Shown here one piece after another: positions 48,868 through 61,186 of a stretch of 64,000 nt of DNA (the stretch's first letter is position 1; the number at the start of each line of letters is the position of its first letter). The translations under genes were made by a program, and so were the position numbers. Below the pieces are notes generated by a model. The model was not told the DNA's origin. It saw nothing but the letters and a program-made list of their open reading frames with translations, and did no database searches. Origin of the DNA: Nomia melanderi (taxonomy: Eukaryota; Arthropoda; Insecta; Hymenoptera; Halictidae); the NCBI RefSeq assembly GCF_051020985.1, contig NC_135000.1:2604001-2668000 (forward strand). Direction: 5' to 3'.

Positions 48868-49090
48868 TTAACACTAGGTTTACGGAACGCGTCAAATTGA
48901 CGCATATTGGATTTTAGAAATATTATTTTGTAAATGTTTACGCCGATTTTGATTGATGCGATCACACTGACGTGTACCCCAATTACCTACTATCAAATCT
49001 CCAGTTTCCACAATCTAAATAAACGAGCATCAATTCTTTTAGGAATAATAGAATAAAGTGTACAATAAATGCCTGTAAACCTAGTGTTGA
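48868..49090. mobile_element. TTAA-flanked MITE, group C (223 bp)
   Basis: TTAACACTAGGTTTACGG at the left and, reversed, TTCAACACTAGGTTTACAGG at the right, with the palindrome GCGTCAAATTGACGC just inside the left end. A shorter relative is at 55901. Confidence 0.85.
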
Positions 49091-50087
49091 ACAGAATTAT
49101 GATTTGTCATTACTCTGTAATTAATCATGATGTGATTATTATTTGATGAACGAAAATAAACATTTGTATGAAAAATGCTGTTCTCTTTGTTAAAATGATA
49201 GGTTGTTATTACTATGTTGGTTTTATACTGGTTGCTTTCTCTAGTAGTAGATTGGTTTGCATTTTACTGATGTTGGAATGTGTTTTAGGGTTATGCTACT
49301 GGGGACTTAAGGGTTAGGGATCTAAGGTAGATTCAGATTATTATTGATAGATGGAAATGTTGAGATTTTTTGTTTATTGAAAGGATGGAATTTTCTTTCT
49401 TTGGAAAGAAAGAATAATATTGAAATATGAGAAATATTAATTAATATAGTAGTAATAAATCAGAGTTATAACAATTTAAAACAATTAACAATCCAGAGTA
49501 AATAACTTTTCGAGAAATAATTTACTTACTTATTGAAAAATGGTATGATGAACGAATAAACTAGTGATCTAACCCTAGAATTTATCTCGTGATTTCTTTA
49601 TTTAAATTGTAACCATTAAAGAAACAAATTAAACCTTGATAGAGTGTGATAGTATTGCCATTAACAGTCCTTATAATAAGTTTTTGAAAACAAAAACGAT
49701 AATACTAACAAATTTGAGCAAAAACAGCCTTAGAACTATACTCAAGCATCAGATTCGAACATAAACATGCCTATTCAAAAATTAAACTAAAAAATTAAAA
49801 TTAAAATAGAACTTCACAACCTCTTCGTAACTTGCTTCCACTGCATCCATTTCTTCATATCTCCACCATATCTCCAGACACCTAACAAACAACCAGATGG
49901 TCAGTTAAAATTTTCAACAAGCCTAATCTAATCAACCTAACAAACCTTTAATCAACTGATCACAAACTGTAAAATCCTTAACTCCAGTTATAACATCAAG
50001 TCAAACTCATAATACAAATTCCCAACTGAACTCCACAAAGATGTATTTATTTATCATACAAACGTTACATTATTTGTCTATCATCGA

Positions 50088-50561
50088 CCTGCAACCTCGT
50101 ACCCTATGATATTTTTCTCAACTGTGATCGATACGACTACTTCGTCGTTAATAATTCACTGAAAAAAGAAAAATATTGTAAACATATTCTATATTTATGT
50201 TTGCTCGTAAGTATGACAATTGATTGCAGAAGATAAATATTTACTTGGAATTCGAATGAATCGAGTAATATTTATGTTTGTTAACACTAAACCTACCGAG
50301 CAGTTAAATTCAGTTTTTGAAATTCCTCTATAGAAACTTCAAGAGTGCATTCATCGAGACTTTAATTGACTGATAATTCAGTATACGTGTTACTAAATAC
50401 TCTTGAATAATCCCTTCGAGAAATATCTGTTGTCCTTTTAATAATTGCAAAAAGAAGAAACCAGGAATGGGTCATTTTGACTCGTCTGGTAGGTTTAGTG
50501 TTAAAACACGTTGAAAATCTTCACCACGAATCTGACACGTTGTTACAAGGCAAGGGGTTAA
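50088..50561. mobile_element. group F element interrupted by a group B element
   Basis: Left part CCCTATGATATTTTTCTCAA and right part CACGAATCTGACACGTTGTT...GGGGTTAA match group F ends. The group B element at 50281-50504 sits inside, at a TTAA. Confidence 0.75.
50281..50504. mobile_element. TTAA-flanked MITE, group B (224 bp), nested
   Basis: TTAACACTAAACCTACCGAG at the left and, reversed, TTAACACTAAACCTACCAGA at the right: 17 matching terminal bases including TTAA. GGGTCATTTTGACTC lies inside the right end. Confidence 0.92.
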
Positions 50562-51349
50562 CCTTCAAAGCATCAAATTCTTCTTGTTTTCCACTAAATT
50601 AATAGTGGTAAAGTAGTTTCATCAAAAAACTTAATGTAGTTCTTTAAAAAAAAAAAAAAAAGAAGGACCACCCGCCATCTTTCCCCACTTTAATGTCAGT
50701 TACCTGGTTAACATTCAGCTGTCTAAAGCCGCTATGGACCATGACTAATCCACCGTGATCCATTATCCTGATTCCGCAGAAATCTGTTGGCCAGATGTAG
50801 ATCACTGAAACGACCCGTAGAGCTGGACCAATTCGCATTTTTTCTCGCGGCGAGCCGGTGCTTCCGGTTCTCGAGTCGCAAAAACCGCCCGTGAGCCGAT
50901 ACGCTGCCGGCCTGGCTCGCTTTCTGAATTCGATGCTGTAACCGGGTCCGAAAGAAAGGTACTTGATATTACGAATTCGACGTGGCCATACAGCCACGAC
51001 GATTCTCGTCAGCGTTGCTTCGCTTCTCCTTGCGATTCGTCGCAACTGCTGTAGCCAATGTGAATTTTTGCGTGAAGTAGAGTAAAACATTAACCTTTAG
51101 CAGTTCTATTTTATTGCTACCTCTACCTGTTTTAACAATTTTTTCCATATTTATTTGTAGTATCACAATAGTACTGCTTAACGGTAACATTTCGATCACT
51201 CCCAAATATTTTTGAATAAATAAATAGAGCGTCATATTAAGCTGTAATTGAATGAACTAACGTCGACGTGAATCTCAAAGTGAGAAACCAAGAGCACTTC
51301 GGACCGCGAAGGGTTAATTTATTTGATTTGTTGAATAATCTTTCTTTAT

Positions 51350-51925
51350 CGATAAAATTAAACTTAATAGTAATGAAGTTATTAGAAGTTAGGTAAGAAT
51401 ACGATTTTTAGATCAATCATGTTTTAATAAGACGAGATAGGGTATAAGTGAATTTTCAGGGATTCTGACAGTGATTAGACTTTAGATTCGCCTAATATTT
51501 TGATTCAAGTTACTCTGTGTATAAAACGAGAATATTTTACAATTCTATTGTTTTAAAGTAAATTGCACATTATTTCCTGTCGCATTAAAGAAAGTATATT
51601 TATTTAATTGTCATTTCTGTGAGAGGTATAGTAGAGCATTAATATATTTGATAGTAATTTAGTTTTTATTGATAATATTAAAATTAATACTATTATTAAA
51701 GATTAGGTAATAATACAATATTTCGATCAATCATGTTTCAGAAAGAAATCACAGGGCAAAGGGTTAATTACAAGGGATTCTGACAGTGCTTAGATTTTAG
51801 GTTCGCCTACTATTTTGATTCAAGTTACTCTGTGTATAAGACGAGAATATTTTACAATTCTATTGTCTTAAAATAAATTGCACATTATTTCCTGTCGCAT
51901 TAAAAAAAATATTTATTTAATTGTA
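51350..51925. repeat. 315-bp direct duplication
   Basis: GATCAATCATGTTT at 51411 and 51725, and TGATTCAAGTTACTCTGTGT at 51501 and 51816, followed by about 100 more similar bases ending TTTATTTAATTG. Confidence 0.92.
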
Positions 51926-53870
51926 ATCTTTGGAGCTCTCTGTTTCGTATAATACAGATGGTATCCTATTGTTTTGTAGCTGGTCAGTAACGATCACGCA
52001 GTTTCTAGTCTGGTGCACGAACTCGGTAGCAGAACTAATCTGTGAGCTACAGTATTTTAAAAATACGGGTTTCCATGACAAAAGGTTTTGAAGAAAAAAT
52101 GAGACACTACCCAAAAATGAAAAGTAAATATACAGAGGACATATACAGGATAGCTTTTAAAATATATCAGTTGTCAGAATTTAGTGGAGAGCTAATAAAA
52201 TGTACCAAAATATTGTGGAATGTTTCGAGAATGTTCCAGGTTACATAGACATTAAATTTTATGACTTTGAGTAGCTGTAAACACTCATGTAAGTTTAAAA
52301 AGTATCTAAACAAGAACCGCGCAATGAAAGTAGAGGTAAGAATAAAAAAGAGGATTTTAATTTGCTGAACTCTATAATCAATTGACAACCGCGGTCAGTT
52401 AAACGTACGTTTGCTTACCGGCTGAAAAGTCACCATTCCGGTTATCGGCAAGACGAAGTTTAAATCACTGCGAGACTGTGCTGTCAATGAATGATTAATA
52501 TGTTAATTTTTTACGACCAAAATACATTGCCTTGTCTCTCGCATAATCGAACCATTTCCAAACCAAGTTTTTATTGTTAACTTAAACTATTTCAACTTAA
52601 ATATTGTTGGCAGAATACTTTTGATTATCGCAAGTAGGTACTATATTGAAATAATAGTTGACGGTATTATAATTCATAAACAAATAATTTTACAGTTTTC
52701 GATCATTGAAGACTAAAAAATTACTTCTTATACATCAGAAATTTAAATCGTAAATTAGTTATGACCATGCACACAATTCGTGTTCATTAAAACGACAATT
52801 ATATAGACTTTTTAAATTATCTTTCAAGATTTCGTAATAAATATAGCAATATTTTCTTCTATAATGATAATAATAATAGCAATAACAACAACGATATCAT
52901 TAAATAAATATAGGAAACAAATATTCTGTAAGAACAACATGTTAACATAAGTGTATTAATAAAATCCGTAACAAGAATAGCAATAACAACATCTTAAAAT
53001 AAATATAGAAATTGAATCTTCTGCAAAAACAGCAGCAATAATATTTAAAAATAAATATACTAATAAAATATGCTACACCAGCAAAAGCAACAACAACAAC
53101 AACAAATAAATATAGTTACAAAGATTACTGCAAAACCACCAACCTCTTTCCACTAAATGCAACTCAACATCTGAAATAATCTCTTTCCGAAAACATCTTT
53201 CCACATTTCCATAATTGAATCTTCCCCACGAATGGGTTCAACGAACCCAGTTCCCACAGTGGAACGGTAAATTAAATAAAATGATTTTCGGTCCGATGGT
53301 TTGTAAGGAGGCGACGACTGCCTCGGCGAGAACGATGCAAATAATTATTACGAAATGATACCGGGTGCTTCAACCTGTTTCCCGATTGCACAACCAGATG
53401 CGCCTCGCGTCGGTTATTACCGGCGAGTATGACTAGGTGCGAGAGGTACGAGCGTTACAACCCGATCAATTCATCACGGGCTCAGGATCCAACCGCGTGG
53501 AACGTCCCGACGGTTCGTTAACGTGAGAAACAGGACTAGGAAACTCCGTGGCTGTGTCATTCCGTTTTCTTCTGGTCGAACAGTTTCTCTACCCCCTTCC
53601 CCGACAGTGTGTTTACATAACGCACCAAGTAATTCTAATCATCTGTCCTCGTTACGCAATCAAGCTCACCTTTATCACTCGGAAGAACTTTAGCTTCTTA
53701 ATGAAATTAGCGGACGCGGGCAATAAGCTTCAGGCTGCCGAGGTTTGGTACTTGGATCTTGCATTGAGGATCAATTCCGGATCACTAGGTGTACTGGAAA
53801 TTCAAAATGGATTGGTAGACATTGAATTTCATCTGTGGTCTTGGTAGTTATCTAGGGCATTTCACACTAA

Positions 53871-54067
53871 AACTACCAGATGGATCAAGAGAGGCCATGC
53901 CTGATTTCTTCATTTTGTAATTATTATAAAGGCAACAGATGTTTCTCTGAGAAATTGTTATAGAAAATGATCTAGCAATACGAAAATTGAACTTTAAATC
54001 TTCTAATTTAACTTATATAGGGGGATTTCAGATATTCAGTTTAACTATTCGATGGATTTAGTGTTAT
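53871..54067. mobile_element. group B MITE, decayed
   Basis: CACACTAAAACTACCAGATG at the left, GGATTTAGTGTTAT at the right; internal CAACAGATGTTTCTCTGAGA shared with other copies. Confidence 0.7.
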
Positions 54068-55070
54068 CTCCTTATCCTAGGATTTACTTCTCAGGTATAT
54101 ATTCACAGGATTTTTATGAAAATTGGTATACTTATATTTTCAGAGTTGCTAAATTCGAATATTTTATCAAAAATGGCGGATCCAACGTTATTGATATAAA
54201 CACAATTTTTAAGTAAATTTTTGTGAAAATTGATTATGTTTCAACTTTTGAACAAATTTGTGCAGTTAAAACATCAAATATAATAGGACGATGTCAATTT
54301 GAAAATGTTTATAGACTGATTTTTTACGCTTAAAAGAATTACTGAATTAATAGCTACAAACCAAAGCTTTGTCAAGTCACAGTTTCGAAAATATTGTTAA
54401 GTAAGGCTGTATATATGATGCAACTAAATTTCCTTATCTTACATTCAATTTTTACAAATACATTAACATTACTAATGCCACGGGTGGCGTCAATATTAAC
54501 GAGACAGACTGTACATACTCATTAACACTTGAAATTTAAATATTGCAACACAGTACAAATTCGTGCAATTTTCTTAACTGCATATCATACCAGACATGTC
54601 ACTTGACATCAGGAAACTTGTCCCAACTTGACACCCAGTGACACTCGCCTGTTTTCCTTCCGGTTTATCAAAATATGACTAAGAAAGAACAACGTACATT
54701 GAGAAAGGAATTACAAGAGTAAATTCAAAGATACTTTGCATTAACTATACGACTACTATATGTTTACATCAATCTATTTTAATAGTCAAATATTTCAAAT
54801 AAGAAATTCCTAAAGGGAAATTCCGACAAAATAAATGATTCATCGTTGGAAAAGGTAGTGCTTCTGCGTTTTTTCTCCTATTGTACTAAAAAAACAATAT
54901 AGAAGATCAACAGACGAATGATCGTGTTCACAGATAAAATAATTAATCGATTCTACGCCTACCAAGGGAAATCTCGCTAATCTCGAGGAAACATTCCACA
55001 ACGATATTAGTTAAGAAGCTTGATATTTCATTAATTTTAGTCTATATCTTAGTCAATATATTCAACACTA

Positions 55071-55284
55071 AACCTACCGAGCAATTAAATTGATTTTTCG
55101 AAACTCCTCTAGAACAACTCCAAAAGCGCATTTATCGAGGTTTTAATCGATTTAAAATTCAACTTTCATATTGTTAAATCAATTTCCTTAATAATGCCTC
55201 AAAGAAATATTTGTTATCTTCAATTATTGCAAAAGATGAAATCGAGAATGGGTCATTTTGACCCGTCTGTTAGGTTTAGTATTG
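55071..55284. mobile_element. group B MITE
   Basis: CAACACTAAACCTACCGAGC at the left; GGGTCATTTTGACCC and GTTAGGTTTAGTATT at the right. TTAA has decayed to TTCA/ATTG. Confidence 0.8.
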
Positions 55285-55429
55285 TTTCAAGCTTCTACTT
55301 TCGTAGTCTTTAATCTATTAATTTCTTAAGATATTTTTACATTATATCCACATTTATATGGGTAGAATCTCCAAACTCCAATTTGGTTAATGAAAAATCT
55401 GTTTGACAGGAAATTACGGTTCAGAAATA

Positions 55430-55632
55430 GTTCAAAATGACCAATTCCCAATTTCTTCTTTTAGAATGACTGCAAAGGTACAGATACTTCTTGAAGAAAT
55501 GATTAAAGCAGTTAATTTAGTAGTACCTAAACTGAAGCATCAATCAACTGAAATGTTATTAACTTCACGCGTACAGCTTTTATAAAGAAATGTTCGGAAG
55601 ACGATTTAACTGCTCGGTAGTTTTAGTGTTTA
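55430..55632. mobile_element. group A/B MITE, decayed
   Basis: Left GTTCAAAATGACC, right CTGCTCGGTAGTTTTAGTGTT. The internal AAGGTACAGATACTTCTTGA block is shared with the copy at 42115. Confidence 0.7.
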
Positions 55633-55652
55633 TCAAATGCGTGAAAAAACAA

Positions 55653-55904
55653 TTTAACTAGTTAACTGTGGAATTTTGTTGGAAAAACCTCTGGTTCTGC
55701 GCGCAATAAAATTAAAAAATGAAGCGTGTACTCATCGAACGCAGGACGAATGCAAATAGAGTATATTTTAATGAAAGATCAAAGCGAAACGAAGAAGAAC
55801 TACATGTTTATGTAAAAAAATAAAGAATTCATTGCTGAAAGAATTAGTATCATGTCAAGCTTTACGATGACGTGTACACTCGTCAAACACAGTTAACTGG
55901 TTAA
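55653..55904. mobile_element. TTAA-flanked MITE, group G (252 bp)
   Basis: Ends TTAACTAGTTAACTGTG and, reversed, TTAACCAGTTAACTGTG. The length equals the copy at 58866-59117. Its right TTAA (55901-55904) is also the left TTAA of the next element. Confidence 0.88.
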
Positions 55905-56041
55905 CACTAGATTTACGGAACGCGTCAATTTGACGCAGATTGAATTTTATAAACATTTCCAAAATCTAAATGAACGAATATCAACTTCCCCAGGAACAAT
56001 AGAATAAACTGTACAATAAATGCCCGTAAACCTAGTGTTAA
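55901..56041. mobile_element. group C MITE, internally deleted (141 bp)
   Basis: TTAACACTAGATTTACGG at the left, with GCGTCAATTTGACGC inside; reversed right end TTAACACTAGGTTTACGGG. It lacks about 80 internal bases present at 48868-49090. Confidence 0.88.
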
Positions 56042-56390
56042 GATATTAACTGTATGCGATAGATCTGCTACGCCAGAAAGACGTTGCTGTGAACTCCAAA
56101 AATTGAATTATGGCCAGCTTTTCGTCGAAAGGCCCCACTGTGAGGCGGTCTCTCTGTCCAAGGTCCGATTCATTCGACCGCAAACGACTTCCTTCAACGG
56201 TGCCAGGCTTCTTCCTCCTTCACTTCACGGCGAGGATCGACGCCTGAGAAGATCCGTTCACTTTCCATAGGAACTAATCGTTTGCACTATAATTTGGCAT
56301 TTTAACGCATTCGCATCGGTGAATGTTTGCTAAAACTTTCATAGAAAACAGGGTACTTTGATGATATCAAAATATTGGGGTAAAAGTGAG

Positions 56391-56624
56391 TTGAACATAG
56401 AACTATGGAGAAGTTAATCGTCTTTTTGATCTTCCTCTATAGAAACACTACACATGCATCTGTTGAGAGTTTAATTGATTTAAAATCCAGTTTGCGTATT
56501 GCTGATATTTGCTGAATGAATTTTAGTAATTTCTCAAAAGAAACATCTGTTACCTTTTCAATCACTGCAAAAAGAAGAAATCAGGAATGGGTTATTTTGA
56601 CCTGTCTGGTAGTTTCAGTGAAAC
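56391..56624. mobile_element. group A MITE, decayed
   Basis: Left TTGAACATAGAACTATGGAG, right CTGTCTGGTAGTTTCAGTG, with GGGTTATTTTGACC at the palindrome site. Confidence 0.7.
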
Positions 56625-58124
56625 TGCGATATTTATTTTTGTGATTAATACATGTTATTTTAATTTTTAGGAGTTGTACGTAAGGGGTCTTAGTATTATT
56701 TTTTAAACTAAATAAATCGTATGTAATAGACATATCAAGAGATACTTTGATTAAGTGAGATAGCTTATCTGCAAGACTATATATTAAAAGATTACGGATT
56801 CTCAGGCAAATTTACGTAAATCAGACAGCTGTTGCCGTCTCTTTGAGAAGTGTGTATCTTTTTCTGGCATGTGTACGTGTTCGTATTTACGAATAATTTT
56901 TTCAACAAATTTTCCTTTAATATATATACATACACTAAACCATAAAACTGGTTGCTTCGAAAATGAATATTCCCTCAACCAGTTATAGTGAGTCACAAGA
57001 GTATTCGCACATCCTGAACTGCCGAATTTAACACTATTTATATTACACATTTATTTTTAATTAATTTCTTAAGTTTTAATCATTTCTCCTCAACTGTATT
57101 TTGGATACTTCATACAGTTAATTTTATAATCGTCATGGGAAATGTCGACAAGTCAATTTAGAATATGCTAAGGTTGGAAAATAATTATAAGTTAAAATTT
57201 CGAAAGCTGTCTTTTGACACTGGTAAGAATAGTGTTAAACGATTGATACTCGTTGACGAAGAAAGATTAAAAAACAAAGAGTACAAAATACAAAAAACAA
57301 TTCAAAAAAATGTCAAATGCACAGCGTCATAAAATAAGAAATATTAAAACCGAAACGTAGCAATAAATAACTAATTATATCCTTAAAATATTTCTAATTT
57401 CTAAAGCCGTTTAAATAAAAAACTGACAACCTCTGTGCAACTGGTAGAATGTCATAGAAATACCTACAATCCCAGCAATGAATTGAATTAGACCCTGAAA
57501 TTAACAATTTATTTAATTACTAACCAAGGTTCCGAGATACCAGAAGCTAATAAACAAAAACGACTAAAAATATCATTTGAATGTTCAAGTGGCATCACGA
57601 TAAACTGCAAACGTGTTAAAAATTGATAATCCACGGTCCGCGATGACAATTTGCCAGTCGAGGTCAAATGAAAATCGGCGAGCGAGCCGATAGACCGGTA
57701 AGATGATTCAAAAAACGGGTTCCAAACGAGCGCCGGGCAAGAAGACAGTCAGGCACGGAAGGGGCCTCGCAGTCCAAGGCAAAATAAACATAAAGAACGG
57801 GCAGAATGACTCGCAATCCTGATGATACTGGTCTTTCCTTGAGTCGGCCGGCGAGCTGAGTTAACGATCGACGGTTGATTTTTGAGCGACCTCGGCAGCA
57901 GCTTCAAAAAATCATTTCTCGTTAAACGATGGTCCCAACTGATTCAAATAATCATCGAAATTAATTATTTCCAACGTTCGAGAATAATAAAAAAGATACT
58001 GGAGATCGTTGTTGACATGTGTTTCCTGCCACTTGTAGTTGCACAGTTACTTTTACAATAGAATTAAAAATTATTTAATTATTCCGGCTATTGAGTTAAA
58101 TAATTCTAAGTAAAGAAATTGATT

Positions 58125-58695
58125 TTTAGTCGGTTTTTGTGTAGGTTCGTTGAACTGTGAAAAATACTTAAATGGAGAAGGAACATATTGGTCGGTGATT
58201 TCTTTGATAATTTATTGGACTGTGGAAATACTGTATACTAAGAAGGTAATGAAATTATATAGTTTACTGATTTCTTCGTCAATTTATTATATTGTGAAAA
58301 TAATCAATACTAAAAAGATAAAGGAAATGTATTGTTTACTGAATTCTCTGTTAATTCGTTGCAGTGTAAAAATAGTTTACATTAAAAGGAATAAATAAAT
58401 ACATCGTTTATTGGTTTCGTTCTCAGTTTATTACGATGCGAAAACAATTTATATTAAAAACCAAAGAAAATACGTTTCTCCAGTAATATCTTTATCGCTT
58501 TATAGCATTGTAAAAGCAATCTGTAGTAAAAGGAAAAGTAAATAAACTTAATGATGCCTCTATCTAATATAATTTTAATAACACTGCAAAAACAGTCAAT
58601 ACTAAAAAGAAAAGAAAATACATTTTCCAGTGTTATTTTCGTAAATTCATAACACTCTAAAAACAATGTACAAAGTGAGTCATTTAACTGTGCCA
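58125..58695. repeat. 72-bp minisatellite, about 7 diverged copies
   Basis: Corresponding points lie at about 58197, 58269, 58341, 58413, 58485, 58557 and 58629: a constant 72-base step with little or no length change despite strong base divergence. Because 72 is a multiple of three, open frames (58150-58398 plus; 58454-58696 minus) show 24-residue repeats. Confidence 0.88.
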
Positions 58696-58865
58696 TCTGA
58701 CTTTATTTCTAAAACATTTATTACATAAAACGAAGTTACAAACGAAAGTTATTCTGTATCAATCAAACCAACCGTCTTGTCATCAATAGTAATTTGAGCC
58801 ATATATGCCAAACAACTTCTGCCTCGACCATTTTTCTACCCAACAAATAAATTCTGCTGGTATGA

Positions 58866-59117
58866 TTAAACCAATTAAGTGTGGAATTTAGTTTCAAAAA
58901 TCTCTCCTTGTGCGCGCAATAAAATCAAATAATGAAGTGTATACTCGTTAAATGCAGGCCAAATGCATTTAAAATATATCCTAACGAAAAACTAAAGCGA
59001 AACGGAGAAGAATTACATGTTTGTCTCAAAAAATAAATAATCCATCGTTGAAAAAGTTGGCACTAGTAAGAGTTTTAAGATGACGTGTATACTCGTCAAA
59101 CACAGTTAACTGGTTAA
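58866..59117. mobile_element. TTAA-flanked MITE, group G (252 bp)
   Basis: TTAAACCAATTAAGTGTGG at the left; reversed right end TTAACCAGTTAACTGTG. Interior closely follows 55653-55904 (GCGCGCAATAAAAT, GATGACGTGTATACTCGTCA). Confidence 0.88.
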
Positions 59118-59207
59118 ACGAATCACTCCATGTATCAAAGATGAACAAATAAGGAGGTGCATATTCAAACTAGAAATCTTACAATCAAGTAACCTTAGGA
59201 CAATTGT

Positions 59208-59499
59208 TAACTCGTTAGGGAAATAAAATTCTGGGTTATTATTTCCATTCAACTATGATCTCGACACTACTTCATTATTCATAATCTATTCTTTTTATTT
59301 TCATGTTATTTGTTTATTTAGAAAGGACAAATTTTTGATGGTTATTCAATGTCTACGTTTAGTCCAAAAGTTAACGAGTAATAATAGAAAAGTAACATAT
59401 CATTTATATTGAAAAGCAATAAATACCATTCAGATTTCTTAAATTCAGTTGAAAATTTTTATCACGAGTCTGACACGATATTGTAGGTCGAGGAGTTAA
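59208..59499. mobile_element. group F element
   Basis: TTAACTCGTTAGGG at the left; AATAATAGAAAAGTAACAT and ATCACGAGTCTGACACGATA inside; right end GGTCGAGGAGTTAA. It shares its right TTAA with the group A element beginning at 59496. Confidence 0.8.
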
Positions 59500-59719
59500 C
59501 ACTAGAACTACCAAATGGGTCAAAATGACCCACTCCTGATTTTTCTTTTGCGATTACTGAAGAGGTACAAGTATCTCTTCGAGAAATTATTAAAGAAGCC
59601 GATTAAGTAATACCCAAGCTGAAATTTAAACCAACTCAAATCTTAATGAATCCACGTTCATAGTTTTTCTAATGAAATTTTCAAAAGTCAGTTTAAACGC
59701 TCGGTAGTTCTAGTGTTAA
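59496..59719. mobile_element. TTAA-flanked MITE, group A (224 bp), best-preserved copy
   Basis: TTAACACTAGAACTACCAAA at the left, followed by the perfect palindrome GGGTCAAAATGACCC; reversed right end TTAACACTAGAACTACCGAG. The most complete group A member here. Confidence 0.93.
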
Positions 59720-59919
59720 TTCACCGAATCTTCAACTGGACAAATTCTAAAAATTCCTAAAGAGCAAACGAAACAAATCTCTACGAAAAACTAGAAACAA
59801 ATCACATCAACACTAAACGTACCACAACCGGTGAAATAAGCGATATAAAAATTCGATTAATTATATCACCCCACGAATTAGTTCATCAATTTTTGTCTTC
59901 TCTTCTATTTCTGCTTCCA

Positions 59920-60529
59920 TTAACCAATTAAGTGTGTTTGACGACTATATCCGTCATGGAGATGTGGCACAATTTGGTGTCATGATGATTATATCCGTCA
60001 TGCGTAAAATTTTGTTACAATTTGATATTTAAATTGTAATTCTGGCGAAAACTAAATTATATTCGTAAATTTTAGTATGTTTAAAATGTTTAGAGGTCAA
60101 GACGAAATGAAACAAACAAATGAAAATTATAAATAATTTGAGTTGGATTCATAACTTCCTGAGAGCTAACTCGTAAGCAGTGCAGTAACACTGGATCTTT
60201 GATTATCCCGATTTTCATCCTGATGTATCAAAACCAAAAAAAAAGCATATTAGATTCTCTAAAGTATATTAAATTTTTAACTTCTATAAATATTTCATTT
60301 TCTTTTCTAAGTTTTCCGTTCATTATGTATAAATATATGTTCATGTTGAGCGACTGTGTAAATATTACTAATAAAATAGTTCATTTTCTGAAATAAAGTC
60401 GTCTTTTTGACCCAATATTTCAACAGTGCCACTCACTCTGTGTTTGACGACTATACCCGTCATCGCTTGATTATCGCGACACACACTGGTGGGCGCTTTG
60501 CAAAGAGATCGCCACAGTTAACTGGTTAA
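59920..60529. mobile_element. TTAA-flanked element with group G ends (610 bp)
   Basis: TTAACCAATTAAGTGTG at the left and, reversed, TTAACCAGTTAACTGTGG at the right. The interior is longer than other group G members, with repeated GACGACTATA(T/C)CCGTCAT near both sides. No transposase frame. Confidence 0.75.
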
Positions 60530-61186
60530 AAAAAATCGATCATCTAATTCGTGCATTTTCACTTTGCAATCAATCATTCACCTCGTCACTTTAGAAATAG
60601 GTATATACAGAATACTAGTACGCTCAGCGTTAATTGCTGAGTAATTTCACCGTTGGAAGTAACGAACAACAGTATTCTCCGATTATTGTCTTTCGAAAAT
60701 GAAAACGTGAACAAGGAAACTACGGAGGCCAGTGGACATTGCTCCCCAGTGAATGAAAAGCGAAACTCCGATGCTCCCGCTGTTGCTTCAGCAAGCGAGA
60801 CACACCGTGGCACAAAGTTTGGAGTCAATGGAAGCTCCAGCCTGAAAAGTTCGCCCGCCTCTGGGGTCATAAAGAGAATAACTCGGCCAGGCACGTGAGA
60901 CAATGCCTCCTCCGCCTTGACTGGATGTTGCGAGACGGCTTATGTACACGCTACACCGAGCAGAAACTTCAGTCTACGTTACATAAGAGAAAAGCCAGCC
61001 GGTCGCCTCCGCCCTGCCTCCCTCGCCCGTCAAACTTGAATCACCTTGTACACGTCTAGACGCATTTGATTAAGCCACCTTTGAACTATTTCTGAACCGT
61101 AATTTCCTGTCAAACTGATTTTTCATTGACCAAATTGGAGTCTGAAGATTTCACGCATATAAATGTGGATGCGACAGAAAAATATC

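Larger units (their letters stand above)
46511..53860. other. non-coding stretch, part 4
   Basis: AT-rich DNA with short TA runs (47670-47690, 47855-47870), the listed repeats and GC-richer islands at about 46790-47290, 48360-48660, 50680-51010 and 53230-53560. CAA/AAC-rich simple sequence at 52860-53110. No exon is supported. Confidence 0.45.

Noticed and set aside
51290..51320. Additional group F tip (GCGAAGGGTTAATTT)
   Set aside because: Too short to separate from chance similarity; no partner end found.
60586..60903. Open frames on both strands (105 and 81 codons)
   Set aside because: Neither shows a family pattern; the plus-strand frame lacks an ATG start. Kept only as part of a GC-richer island.
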